This document shows positions 38,180 to 49,345 of a stretch of DNA of 64,000 nt, piece after piece (the stretch's first letter is position 1; every line of letters begins with the position of its first letter). This DNA is from Archilochus colubris (taxonomy: Eukaryota > Chordata > Aves > Apodiformes > Trochilidae), in assembly GCA_023079485.1 (NCBI GenBank), contig CM041115.1, positions 23,366,863 to 23,430,862 on the forward strand, given 5' to 3'. The position numbers and the translations under genes are program-made. The notes under the pieces were generated by a model, which worked only from the letters and a program-made list of their open reading frames with translations, searched no databases and had not been told where the DNA came from.

Positions 38180-39794
38180 CTGTATCTTTTATTCATACAT
38201 GTATTTCTAAGGACTGTGGGACTAAAAGATTATATCTTTTTCTAGTTACGTCAGTAAGTCTAATAGCTACCACCTCTTGCCCTACGAACACTGGCTTGCC
38301 TGATATCTAATGGGCTTTATTACTCATGAGAAATTTCTGTTAGAAGATCAGGAAAGAAGATTTTACATATAATTTGAAGAGAGGAAAGACAGAGTAAATG
38401 AAGAGATTCGGAAAAGAAATTCTGCTCTAATCATAGTTCTATTCATGGGAGAGTTTCCTCAGTGTGCTCTTCCCATCCTCCAGGTGAAACAAACCATAAA
38501 AGTTACTGCATCCCCTCCAGTATCAGTAAATTCATCATAGGCATTAAAGTCTTTCTTAACCAGTAAAGATGTAAATTAAAGTCTTCAATTGCTAAAGCAA
38601 ACTGCAACACACACAGAATTTATGCCATGATTATAAAGAAATTCTGTCTTAAATTATTTTTAAAGACCTAATGTTATTCTGAGATAGGCTAATCTTAATG
38701 ATCTAAACATTCAAGATCTGCAGAACTACTGAAAGTGAAGTACTACAGAGCTGCCCTCTCCTACAGTTCATGCTAAGTTGTACGACTGTCACGGCAACAA
38801 GTTGACAGTAGAGTTAAAGTCAATTATTTGATATTAAACAGTCAAAAAGCACGATGTTACAGAACAGTAAAAAATCAAAGCTGAAACTGAGCTAACTTGG
38901 TTTTATCTTCCTTCTAGAGATGATACAAAAAGATGTGATAAACTTGACACAGAGTCATGTTAACCATAGCTTGGTTCCATCTGCATCACTAAGATCCAGA
39001 CAGGTTTTAAACCTACTGGGCATTTTGGTGACTTGATAATATAGAAAAATCTATAGAGATATGCAGTGAAGAATTTCCTGGTTTGGGGATGTTTTTGCAA
39101 AATTAGCAATTCCAGGACGTATGAAGAAGTGCTTAGTGACATCCTTTCTTTCTCTAAGAAAGCAATATGTCCCCAGATTGTACTAAGGAAATCACAGATA
39201 ATTGATTACACAACCATTTGTTGGATAACAAGATAATGAGAACTGCAAAAGAGACTGTCTATCTGGCTTTTATCAAGATAAATGTAACACAATGAGGCAG
39301 CATATATTGACAGTGTCCCTATAGAAAAACCATCAGAAAAATGGCCATAAGGGGAAATGCATGGCACCAGAGTAGGTACTGATTGCCTTTAAATTGGTGC
39401 TGAAGAGGCCTGAAAAGGCTCAAGATTAGGTAGATACAAAAAGAATACAAAAGAATTCCTTCAAATAGCTCTAGGAAGAAATATGAGATACAGAAAGTTT
39501 GACTTTGGGGCTTATTTTATGATACTGTGACATGTCATCTTAAATGTCTCCTGTCCTGTTGACCTGCCAAACAGGAAGGCACAGGCACAAAGAAGCCTTG
39601 GCTGTTTGCTGGGAAAGTTGTCGAGCTGCAGCTCTTCATCTACTTCTAAGCATCTCTTTAAAGACATAGGAACTCCTGCTTCTAATCAAAACATTTCCTT
39701 TTCTACGAGAGCATGATAGGGACTGACACTGATAACAGTAACACCTTTAGAGTCTGGTACAAAAATGGCAGTAAGCAGAACTGGAATAACTGAA
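38180..39794. other. Unique non-coding DNA
   Basis: I see nothing identifiable in about 1.6 kb. Confidence 0.5.
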
Positions 39795-40165
39795 GAATCA
39801 TAGAACGTCAGGTTGGAATGGACGTCAAGGATCAGCTATTCTAGGTAATACTACATTTTATATGAGATGTCTTAGCACCATGTTGAGCTGAGAATTAAAA
39901 CTGTCCAAAGTGGGTAAAACCATTTCTGCTGGGAGATCATTCCAGTGTTTGACTGCCTCAGGGTGAAAAATTTTCCTCTTTTGTCCAATGGGAATCTCCC
40001 CCGGAGCAACTTGTGCCCATTGCCCCTTGTCTTGTCTATGTGACTGCTTGTAAATAGGGAGTCTCCATCTTCTTTTCAGCCACCTTTTAAGTACTGGAGC
40101 TTAATAATAAGGTCTCCTGTGTAATACTTCTCCTCCCAGAGCTGAACAAATCCTTTGATATCAAG
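39795..40165 (-). mobile_element. CR1 LINE 3'-end fragment
   Basis: The fragment is antisense. Its 3' end is AATCATAGAACGTCAGGTTG and it runs through TTCCAGTGTTTGACTGCCTC and the CAATGGGAATCTCCCC block to GGTCTCCTGTGTAATACTTC and GAGCTGAACAAA. The CTTGTGCCCATTGCCCCTTG block (40010-40029) marks a CR1 group different from the ORF-rich copies here. It is 5'-truncated near 40165, moderately diverged, and has no usable frame. Confidence 0.88.
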
Positions 40166-43100
40166 CATATACACACTCAATATGCTGAGGCTGTCACTGA
40201 GTAAATAAAACCTTGGCTTGATATAATCAAAGTTCCAAACACTGTCTACACTGTGACGCAAGTCATTTGGATTCTGAGGAGTCAGACAGCTGACCTTCTT
40301 ATGGAGTCAAAAGTCCATATAGTTTCCTGCTTCAAATGTGCTCTAGCTTTAAATTATACATAGCATAATATATGAGAATAATAAAATTCTCAGCAGAGCA
40401 AAGTGTTTACAAAAAGCTGTCATTCTGAACTCTTTAGGAGTTCATATTGTAGGATTATTTGTCTATTGTATTGAGAAACCTGCAGGAAAAAATTGCTGTT
40501 AAAGGCCTACTATCTCCTAAGATTCACAAGTCTTGTATGGGTAACTCTCCTGGGTTTTTTAGGTTTCAAAAGTACCTCAATTACTGACTGTCATGACTAG
40601 TCACTGACAGTGCTGGTAGCCATGAGCATTTCAGTAAATATGTAAATATTTAAATTACATTCCTAAACAAACAAACATACAAACTAAACCTAAAAAGCCA
40701 AACAAACCAACCACCACTTCATAATTTTTCATTGTCACAGGTTATGTTAATAACTGTGATGTTTACAGTTGTTTACTATTTTGTTAAATTGTGTTTAAAT
40801 TTTGGTTAAGGTTTATACCTTCCTCAGGCTGCTTTACACAATCAGCCTGTTCTTGAACATGTAAGCTTTTAGCTTACTGATAACTAAAGCTTCTTACAGT
40901 TAAAAAATCTTGGACATTGAACACTTACCTATCACTTTCCAGGAAATTAAAACAGGTCAGATAATGAATCTATTGATCTCTGAAAGGGAATTCCTTGGCT
41001 GTGTATTAGAATTTTTCTGACAGGGAAGTATCTTCTTTGCTTTAATGCCATTCATACTTTAGGACACTGAACTAAAACATAATTTTGCCCTGTCAGCAAT
41101 CCACAAGCTGATGCACACGTTAGCATAGCTTCCTGTTGCTAAGATGATCACAGCATCGCCTTAGCAATCCTTCCTCTTAGAAAGGGGTGAATGCTTGCTC
41201 TTATAATTGCAGGAGACAATCCTTGGTAGCTTAGCCTGCTTCAAGAAAGCCACTTTGTAGAATGACTTTAATCACACATTTAGAGTTACATAAGTAAACA
41301 TATCTCTGGTAGAAGTTTAATGTTCATGCCACCATCAAGCATTTCTAAATAAGGATGATTGAAAAATACGTGACTGCCTCCTTACACACTACTCTTTCAG
41401 TGCAAAATTTAAGTGAAAGTAGGAGGAACAGGATTCAAAACAAACAAAAAGAGATCACTCTTGCTGCCAGAGTAAGTAGCACTCTGGAATGTATGTGATC
41501 ATGCAAAACATATATTGGGGTTGAATAGAAGAGTGAACAAGCACTTCAGAGAAAGATCCTTAAAAATCCTCCCTGTAGGAGAACTACATCAGATTCACAA
41601 AGTTCCCCATAGATAAAAGTATGAGGCTAGGGAGAGTACCTGAGAAAAGTACAAAGTGTATTTGCCCTATTACTATTTTTCTTGCTCATCCACTCAGTGA
41701 CTACTGTTGTAGTGGAATACAGCACTGGCAGCAGTTCAAGTACAGCTTTTTTATTCTAGCCTGCTATCCAGTTTAATGAAGTTATTGTATAGTGCTGGAC
41801 AAATGGACCTGAGTCCCACCACTGTGTACCTGTATTTGCTCTCTCCACTGTGACAGTGAATCTTCTAGTAAATCAAAGTTAAAAGTGAGCATAGAGATTA
41901 AAAAAACATCATCTGGGCCATGCTTGTATAATTTGAAGGGGTACCAGGTGACAATATACCACTTAAACTGTTACTAATACGACACTGGGTGGTTTTCCTC
42001 TACTAAAAATAATTTTACTTTCATTCTTAGAAAACTCTTGTTGACCTTTTTCCTTGGTTTCCTTCATATTCAAATATTTTCTTTGGTCATTTTCTACAGA
42101 CAGTTCCCCCTAGGAACTGAAGATAATGGCAGCTGCTTTTCAGTTCTTTTAATTTAATTTTGAAAGATAGGTAATACACATGGGTTTGCTCATTTTTCCG
42201 CTGCCTCACAAAGCATTCACAGCTCCTCAAAGATATTCTGGGAATGCTGTAGGCACTTCTTCAAGGAGAGCAATGCTCTGTATTTTCATATCAATCTGAT
42301 TTGGAACACTAATCCGTTCTTTCACTGTTATAGACTGATGTGTTATTCCTTGAAGGTTATGCCAGCTTTCTGGTTGTGGTTGATTCCTTTGGTAAAGAAT
42401 GCTGTTAAAGGTTATTAATTTTTGGCCTTCTCAGCTTCATATGCCAATAATTTTTTTTCTCTTTTTGGCAGTCAATTAACTCTTTCCTTGTTCTTCAGTT
42501 TGTTGCTAATACACTAATAAAATTACTTCTGGTAGTTTTGTGGCTGGTTTTTTTGTTTGCTTGTTTTGGGTTTTTTTCTTTCTTCTTAAGCATATGCTGT
42601 ATTTCCAACCTCACACTTCCTCATAGTTTTCAGTTCCTGTACGTTCTTCTCCAGATCCTGAAGTCAATGAAATTGTATATTTAAAACATCTCTTACTTTT
42701 CCATTGCACTAGGAAGATTTTAACTTCTGCATTTTTTTTGTATGAAAGTAGGTCTGGCCACTGTGAACTGCATTGTCTGTGTGTCTAAGCCATTTTCTGA
42801 GCATGAATACAAGATAATAAGGCTCAGAAAATCTAAGAACTTTTCCATCCAGCACGTGGACCTCTGCAGGATTTATGCTGCAGCCAGATACCAACACACT
42901 CAGGCGGTGCATGGTGATAAAAAGTGCATCACAGAGCAACAGATACCTGGGGAACTTTTGTATTATTATTTTGTATTTTGTATTATATATATTACATATA
43001 AAATAATATGCTTAAGCCTTTCCAGCAGTAGCTGGGTAGTCATCAGAAGCCTTGTGCATGCCTGTAGCTCATGCAGATGACTCAAGTCCTTTCAAGCTGG

Positions 43101-43961
43101 CAAATGGTCTCAAGTAGCAATAACCAATCATTGACTTTTCTCATTTTCAAGTGAAAATTTTTTTCACAGGTTAAATAATTGACAGGGTTAAATAATTGAA
43201 CAAACTCAATAATTCATAATCATTCTTTATCTCAAAAACTTATTATTCTTCCTGAGGAAAGACATAGAAACTTCACCTACAATCTTGCCCAATAAATACT
43301 ACCACTGTATTATTTACAAGAGAAAGGTTAAAGTACTGGCAAAAATGTCTTATTGATATTGTATTTCTACACTAGGAAGTAAAGGCAGTAGAATCATAAG
43401 CTGTCTGGTGTGAACCTTCCTTAAATTAGAACAGCGCAGTGAGAAAAGACATTAACTCTACAGTAAAAAAATGACTGCATCATTCATCATAGATCACCAA
43501 GGCTTGTGGTTTTCAGGGTTTCCCTACTAAAAATACAACACTTTAATTAGGATTATAAAGTGTGCAAAGCTTTGCTGCCATCTATTTAATATAAAAATGT
43601 CCAGATTTTGATATGATAAATATCCATTCCTCACCTAATATCAAAGACATCCACTGCTGATCATCTATCTCTTTGTCAACTGTGATAGAATTTATAATAC
43701 AGATCATTATTACTAGGGTGATTAAGTACAAGGTGAATCCTGCTCTCTGCAGTGGTGTAAATGCAGAGGAACAACATCAGCTTGGATGACATTACCTTAC
43801 ATTTACATTGTGAGGCAATATATTTTCAGTTATAGACACTCTAGAAACCTAGAGGAAGACTGCTCCATATGCCAATAGTCTGATGTTTCACAGACAGGCT
43901 CACTTTAGATCCTGTTCTTTTGTCTCTCACCTCACTCCTAAATTTAATTATACAGTAAATA
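40166..43961. other. Unique AT-rich DNA
   Basis: No gene is recognised. The 112-codon frame at 42742-43080 and the overlapping 76-codon minus frame have no recognisable motif. At about 43735-43770 a GCAGTGGTGTAAATGCAGAG stretch resembles an old amniote repeat motif (TGGTGTAAATCCAGAGTAAC); this is tentative. Confidence 0.5.
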
Positions 43962-44665
43962 TAGAATCATTGAATCACAGAATAGTTTGGAAAGGACCTT
44001 TAAAGACCATCTAATCCAGCCCACCTGCCATGGGCAGAAGCATCTTCCAGGAGATAAGGTTGCTGAAGAGCTATGTCTAACCTGATCTTAAACATTGATA
44101 GGGATGGGGCTGGAACTTCCATAGTTTCCTGAGCAAGCTTTTCCAGTGTCTCACCACCCTCGTAGAAGATTTCTTCCTTATGTCAGTTATAAACTTAGCC
44201 TCTTTCAATTTAAAATCATTACCCCTTGCCCTGTCACTACAGGCCCTGGTAAAATGTCTCATTTTTCTTATTGGACACCCCTAAGTACTGAAAGGCCACA
44301 ATAAGTTTCCCACAGAAACATGGGATCATCAGGCTGAAAGATCTGTAAGCCTTTCCTTATAGAAGAGGCCTTCTGAGTGAGCTTTCATAGACAAGTGTCT
44401 ATGCCACTCTTAAATAGTCTATTACACTCTTAAATAGTATTGGATCCAGTATAGCGCAGTGTTCCTCATTACTTTCCTCCTGGACACTGATCTATTGACT
44501 GTAATCTATGTCAAATAAAACCAGTTTATTCCTTCTTCACCAAGCCCAAATTTCTCCACTTTAAATTAAGAATGTTGTGGGGGATGTTATCAAAAGCCAT
44601 ACAGAAGCCCAGCCAGATGACATCCACAGCTCTTCATTTGTCTGCCCATGTAGCTGATAAGCATT
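43962..44665 (-). mobile_element. CR1 LINE fragment with internal deletion
   Basis: The element is antisense. The 3' end (AATCATTGAATCACAGAATA, 43965-43984) is followed by TTTGGAAAGGACC, the C-terminal ORF2 region up to about 44385, and then a separate reverse transcriptase segment at about 44441-44665. Read on the minus strand, that segment gives a DVIWLGFCMAFDN motif-A block, where the first catalytic aspartate is glycine (codon 44607-44609), and an NLKWRNLGL-like block. Between the two segments the RT region with the FADD box is missing, and a 20-bp tandem duplication (44400-44439) occupies the junction. Divergence is high, so this is an old copy. Confidence 0.8.
44400..44439. repeat. 20-bp tandem duplication at a CR1 deletion junction
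   Basis: Two copies each contain CACTCTTAAATAGT, lying between the two collinear CR1 segments. Confidence 0.8.
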
Positions 44666-45631
44666 TACTGCCCACAGCAGCATGAGAGCTCAGATGGCTG
44701 TGACTGGCCAGACGAGGCCCTTCCAGGACACCACAGCAGGGCATACAGTATTTCAAAAATACTCTTAATGCAGGCACCTCCAGCAGTAACAGCTAGCTCA
44801 TTGAGGCTTTTGTTCATCTCCTGTTCTTAATGAAAACTCAAACAAACCAGAATGCATAGACCATAAAGCAGCTGGGGAGTGTTTGCATGGGGCGGAGGCT
44901 GTAGGAGTACCAGTGGATGCCTCTTCTCTAACACCCATCCATCACTTCTGATGTGGATTATACCAGTCCTACGGTAAATCATTACCTTCAGTCATTTAAT
45001 CTGTCAGCCCAGCCTCAATATTTAGTAAACCTTAGCTCCATGATTCCAATATCAAAAGCTAGTATGGTTCCTTACATAGCTGCTTCTCTTCTTACTGTTT
45101 TGGGCCATGGAAGGCAGTAGTCACAGAAGGTCCACCTCTGCTCAATAGATTGTGGAGGAGAAGGGTGGAAATGGGAAAGCAAGGAAGAAAGCAAAGTTCT
45201 ACACAACCACAAAAGGTTTGGCTCTTTGTAATCACAGCCCATTGGCTGTGATTGGCAGTGGAGTACTGACATTATGTACAAATGACACAAGAAACTGCTT
45301 GAAAAATCTTATTTCCAGGATGTATAAACCAACTTCCATACCAAAGGCTTTACATTTTGTATTTATTATGAAACCATGATCAAGATGAAACCAAAAGAAT
45401 TCCTCATTAATTTGCTCTAAAAAATCTGCAGTATTACTAAAGTAGATTCTGCTTTGGGGTAGATAGCCCTACAATAAAATTTTATGAAATTCTGTGGGAC
45501 TTACTATTCAATAGAGAGAAATTTCAGGACTCTGACAACCATTCTAGGCCTGACAAAGTCTCTGCTTGTTTTTGGGGAAGACTGAAAATCTCTTTGCTTT
45601 AAGGAATTTCAGCTACATATACAATGGGTTG
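44666..45631. other. Unique non-coding DNA
   Basis: No gene is recognised. Sequence at 44666-44850 is somewhat GC-richer and could be diverged CR1, but I cannot align it by eye. Confidence 0.45.
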
Positions 45632-46169
45632 GGTGGTCAAGAAGGCCAATGGCATCCTGGGGTGCATTAGAAAGGGTGTGGTTAGTAGGTCAAGAGAGGT
45701 TCTCCTCCCCCTCTATTCTGCATTGGTGAGGCCGCACCTGGAGTATTGTGTCCAGTTCTGGGCCCCTCAGTTCAAGAAGGACAGGGAAGTGCTTGAAAGA
45801 GTCCAGCGCAAAGCTACTAAGATGATTAAGGGAGTGGAACATCTCCCTTATGAGGAAAGGCTGAGGGAGCTGGGTCTCTTTAGTTTGGAGAAAAGGAGAC
45901 TGAGGGGTGACCTCATCAATGTTTTCAAATATGTAAGGGGTGAGTGTCAGGGAGATGGAGTTAGGCTCTTCTCAGTAGTGACCAGTGATAGGACAAGGGG
46001 TAATGGGTGTAAATTGGAGCATAGGAGGTTCAAGTTGAATATTCGAAAAATTTTTTTTACTGTAAGGGTGACAGAGCCCTGGAACAGGCTGCCCAGGGAG
46101 GTTGTGGAGTCTCCTTCACTGGAGACATTCAAAACCCGTCTGGACACGTTCCTATGTGATGTACTCTAG
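45624..46169 (+). pseudogene. Open C-terminal fragment of CR1 ORF2
   Basis: An uninterrupted frame of 181 codons begins a few bases before the element. It covers the region downstream of the RT catalytic core: [10 protein letters not shown] (residues about 6-15), [20 protein letters not shown] (about 25-44), [27 protein letters not shown], then [20 protein letters not shown] (about 147-166), and it ends FLCDVL-stop. It lacks the endonuclease and all RT catalytic motifs. The ATG lies in flanking DNA and there is no sign of a promoter, so it is a dead fragment that has simply not decayed yet. Confidence 0.9.
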
Positions 46170-46257
46170 GTGGCCCTGCTCTGGCAGGGGGGGTTGGACT
46201 AGATGATCTTTCGAGGTCCGTTCCAACCCTAGGATTCTGTGATTCTGTGATTCTGTG
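45632..46257 (+). mobile_element. Young CR1 LINE insertion, 5'-truncated
   Basis: About 625 bp comprise the C-terminal ORF2 coding region and the complete 3' UTR. The UTR has GGTTGGACTAGATGATCTTT, CCAACCCTAGGATTCTG and a tail of three GATTCTGT units ending at 46257. It is the least diverged CR1 in the window: its reading frame is open to the natural stop and the tail repeats are exact. The 5' truncation is at about 45632. I could not find a convincing target-site duplication, which is usual for CR1. Confidence 0.95.
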
Positions 46258-47639
46258 AAATCCCACAATAGGCTATGAAAAATTAGGTTTCACTAAATGC
46301 AACATATAGTCTGACTGAGGTAAGAAGTTTATTTTTAGTAAGCAATCCATTCTTGTCAATATGGTCACAGACTTAAATCAGACAACAAGCAGAGCAGAAT
46401 ATCTGCATAAAAGCTACCGAAATTCTACTACATTTTAATGGAAAAATCTACCTTTGAAAAATACCTTTGAAAAGATTAACTTGAAGCTAAAATTATATAA
46501 TATATATATATATATATAATATATATATATATATATAATTTTTTCATTTATAAATCTATGTTCTGGCATCTGCAGAAATGGAGACAACACACATTCTTAT
46601 GCTGGATCACTTGTCTGTATAAATCAGGCTTCAAATCTGCATAACATTCTAATCTTGATTACATTTATTCTGTGTCTGCTCTGTGCAGAAATAAAAGCAA
46701 TAGTGTTCCAAAGCAGCTCACAAAATATTATTTACTATTCCTGTAAGCAAGGAATGCAAAAAAGTCTGTAACCTTTGAGCTTTTCAGAAAAATATATAAT
46801 ATAGTACAAATGAGTAATTGGATATAATTTGTCTTACTCAAATGCTATTAATATTAACAAGCATACAATCTCTTCCATACAGTTTACAAACTGTGGGCTG
46901 AATTAAAGGAAAATTCTTCAGTGATGAACACATTTTACTTACTTGTTTATGATTTGGAATGTAATTACTGAACAAATGAGCAGAAAATCTGGAAGGTTTT
47001 TGTGTGCTCCTTGCAAAAGATAAGAAGCAGACAACACATCAGGGACTCTATTTCAGCAACAAAGTCTTAAAGTCCCTGTGGTTACTTGTCACTTGAGAAA
47101 TAAGAACTCCATGCTGAAGAGCTAGGATGCTATCTCTGTCCCAGATGAAATGCAGAGTAATCAACCCCAGTGCAGATCCCAGACTGTGCTTCTACATTCA
47201 GCCAACACTTGATACAGAAAATAGTGTTATTAAGTGAGTAGATGCTCTTGCTTGTTGTAATAAACAAGAATTTAGGAATTTGTCAGTGAATAATAGAAGT
47301 TTCTTAGCTACAGATTATGGCCAGGCAAAGAAACAAGAGGGAAAATTATTGCCAGCATAATAAGAACTTTGGAAAAGAAAGGATAGCTCTTTGACATGAC
47401 TGCTGTGGCAACAGGAAGAGCATTTTAATTGACTTCACAATGGGCAAAGACTTTGGGCTGGTACCTTGACCATCTTCACCTGACAATATTAATATTGATA
47501 TTAAGTGGCCTGCCTCAACTGCCTTGGTGTTTTTAAACAGGCCAAGCAACCAGCAATGATTCAAGCCAGTACTTTGCAGGAACACTTCGGGAATATGGAT
47601 AGAAGAAATAATTATTGTACAACATTTCATAGAGGGATG
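46258..47639. other. Unique AT-rich DNA
   Basis: No gene is recognised. It contains the AT palindrome listed separately and a duplicated ATACCTTTGAAAA/CTACCTTTGAAAA near 46448-46472. Confidence 0.5.
46489..46542. repeat. (AT)n palindrome
   Basis: A run of TA dinucleotides has two AA interruptions and is bounded by AAAATTAT on the left and ATAATTTT on the right. The whole 54-bp block is close to self-complementary and could extrude as a cruciform. Confidence 0.9.
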
Positions 47640-48749
47640 AAGGGAGGGAGGGAGAGAGGGAGGGAGGAAGGAAGGAAGGAAGGCAGGAAGGAAGGCAGGC
47701 AGGAAGGCAGGAAGGCAGGAAGGCAAGAAGGAAGGAAGGCAGGAAGGAAGGCAGGAAGGAAGGCAGGAAGGCAGGAAGGCAGGAAGGCAGGCAGGAAGGA
47801 AGGCAGGAAGGCAGGCAGGAAGGCAGGCAGGAAGGCAGGAAGGCAGGAAGGCAGGAAGGCAGGAAGGCAGGAAGGAAGGCAGGAAGGAAGGCAGGAAGGA
47901 AGGCAGGAAGGAAGGCAGGAAGGAAGGCAGGAAGGCAGGAAGGAAGGCAGGAAGGAAGGCAGGAAGGAAGGCAGGAAGGCAGGAAGGCAGGAAGGAAGGA
48001 AGGCAGGAAGGCAGGAAGGCAGGGGCAGGAAGGCAGGAAGGCAGGCAGAAGGCAGGAAGGCAGGAGGAGGCAGGGGAAGGCAGGAAGGAAGGCAGGAAGG
48101 CAGGAAGGAAGGAAGGAAGGAAGGAGGAAGGCAGGAAGGCAGGAAGGCAGGAAGGCAGGAAGGAAGGAAGGAAGGAAGGAAGGAAGGAAGGAAGGAAGGA
48201 AGGAAGGAAGGAAGGAAGGAAGGAAGAAGGAAGGAAGGAAGGAAAGGAAGGAAGGAAGGAAGGAAGGAAGGAAGGAAGGAAGGAAGGAAGGAAGGAAGGA
48301 AGGAAGGAAGGAAGGCAGGCAGGAAGGCAGGCAGGAAGGCGAGGCAGGAAGGCAGGCAGGAAGGCAGGAAGGCAGGAGGAAGCGGAAGGCAGGAAGGCAG
48401 GAAGGCAGGCAGGAAGGCAGGAAGGCAGGAAGGCAGGAAGGCAGGCAGGAAGGCAGGAAGGCAGGAAGGCAGGAAGGCAGGAAGGAAGGCAGGAAGGCAG
48501 GAAGGCAGGAAGGCAGGAAGGCAGGAAGGAAGGCAGGAAGGCAGGAAGGCAGGAAGGCAGGAAGGCAGGCAGGAAGGAAGGCAGGAAGGCAGGCAGGAAG
48601 GCAGGAAGGCAGGCAGGAAGGCAGGAAGGCAGGAAGGCAGGAAGGCAGGAAGGCAGGAAGGAAGGCAGGAAGGCAGGAAGGCAGGAAGGCAGGAAGGAAG
48701 GCAGGAAGGCAGGAAGGCAGGAAGGAAGGAAGGCAGGAAGGAAGGAAGG
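47640..48749. repeat. 1.1-kb (GGAA/GGCA)n tetranucleotide array
   Basis: The array begins with GGGA/GGAGA variants and then alternates GGAA and GGCA units. A nearly pure GGAA core lies at about 48160-48312, flanked on both sides by GGCA-rich arms. Because three 4-bp units make 12 bp, frames stay open on both strands: about 421 codons on + (Gly/Arg/Lys/Glu/Gln/Ala) and 422 on minus (Leu/Pro/Ser/Phe/Cys/Ala). These are artefacts, not genes. The last unit ends at 48749, directly against CR1 sequence. Confidence 0.97.
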
Positions 48750-49345
48750 TTATCAGTGGAACACGCCTAGCTGGAGACCTGTAACTATTGGTACATCCCA
48801 AGAGTCAAGGCTAGGTCCAGTCCTGTTTAACATCTTCTTTATTGAAAAAATGGACCAACAGGAACCTCATGAAGTTTAACAAGGGGAAGTGCAAAGTGGT
48901 CCTCCTGAAGAGGAACAATACCAAGTACCAATATGTTCTGGTCAGGGGAGGTGATGCTTCCCCTTCACTCAGCACTGGTGAATGGGGTCCTCAGTACAAG
49001 AGAGACACGGACATACTGGACATATTCCCACAAAGGCCACGGAAATTATGAAAGGACTGCAGCACCTGTTCTAGGATGAAAGGCTGAGAGAGCCAGGACT
49101 ATTCAGCCTGAAGAAAAGAAGGGTGAATGTAGAGTACCTGCAGGGAGGGTATAAAGAGGACAGAACCAGGCTCTCTTCAGTGGTGCTGAGTGACAGGACC
49201 AGAAACAGTGAGCACAGAGAGTTCCCTCTCAGGAAACTTTTTTACTTTAAGGGTGACCAAGCACTGGCAGAGGGTGCAAAGAGAGGTGGGGGTGTCTACA
49301 TCACTAAGATATTAAAAAAGCCTCTAGACACAAAGCATTCTGGGC
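48750..49345 (+). mobile_element. CR1 LINE fragment abutting the microsatellite, multiply deleted
   Basis: The first bases after the GGAA array already read as CR1 RT. A SWRPVT block and a RLGPVLFNIFF-like block lie at about 48768-48840. The frame then jumps to NRNLMKFNKGKCKVV (48854-48898), omitting the segment with the FADD box. Later blocks show further deletions. They include CACTCAGCACTGGTGA (48965-48980), CCTCAGTACAAGAGAGACA (48989-49007) and ATGAAAGGCTGAGAGAG (49076-49092). A DRTR-like stretch follows near 49192 and the element fades out at about 49345 without a recognisable tail. This is an old copy in pieces but collinear with ORF2. Confidence 0.85.

Noticed and set aside
42742..43080. 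112-codon frame with a Cys-rich start
   Set aside because: It has no family resemblance, and its last third falls in AT-rich TATTATTTTGTATT sequence.
47505..48801. Opposing frames of about 421 and 422 codons on both strands
   Set aside because: They are open only because the 4-bp repeat yields a 12-bp, stop-free cycle in these frames. The products are monotonous and both strands are equally open.
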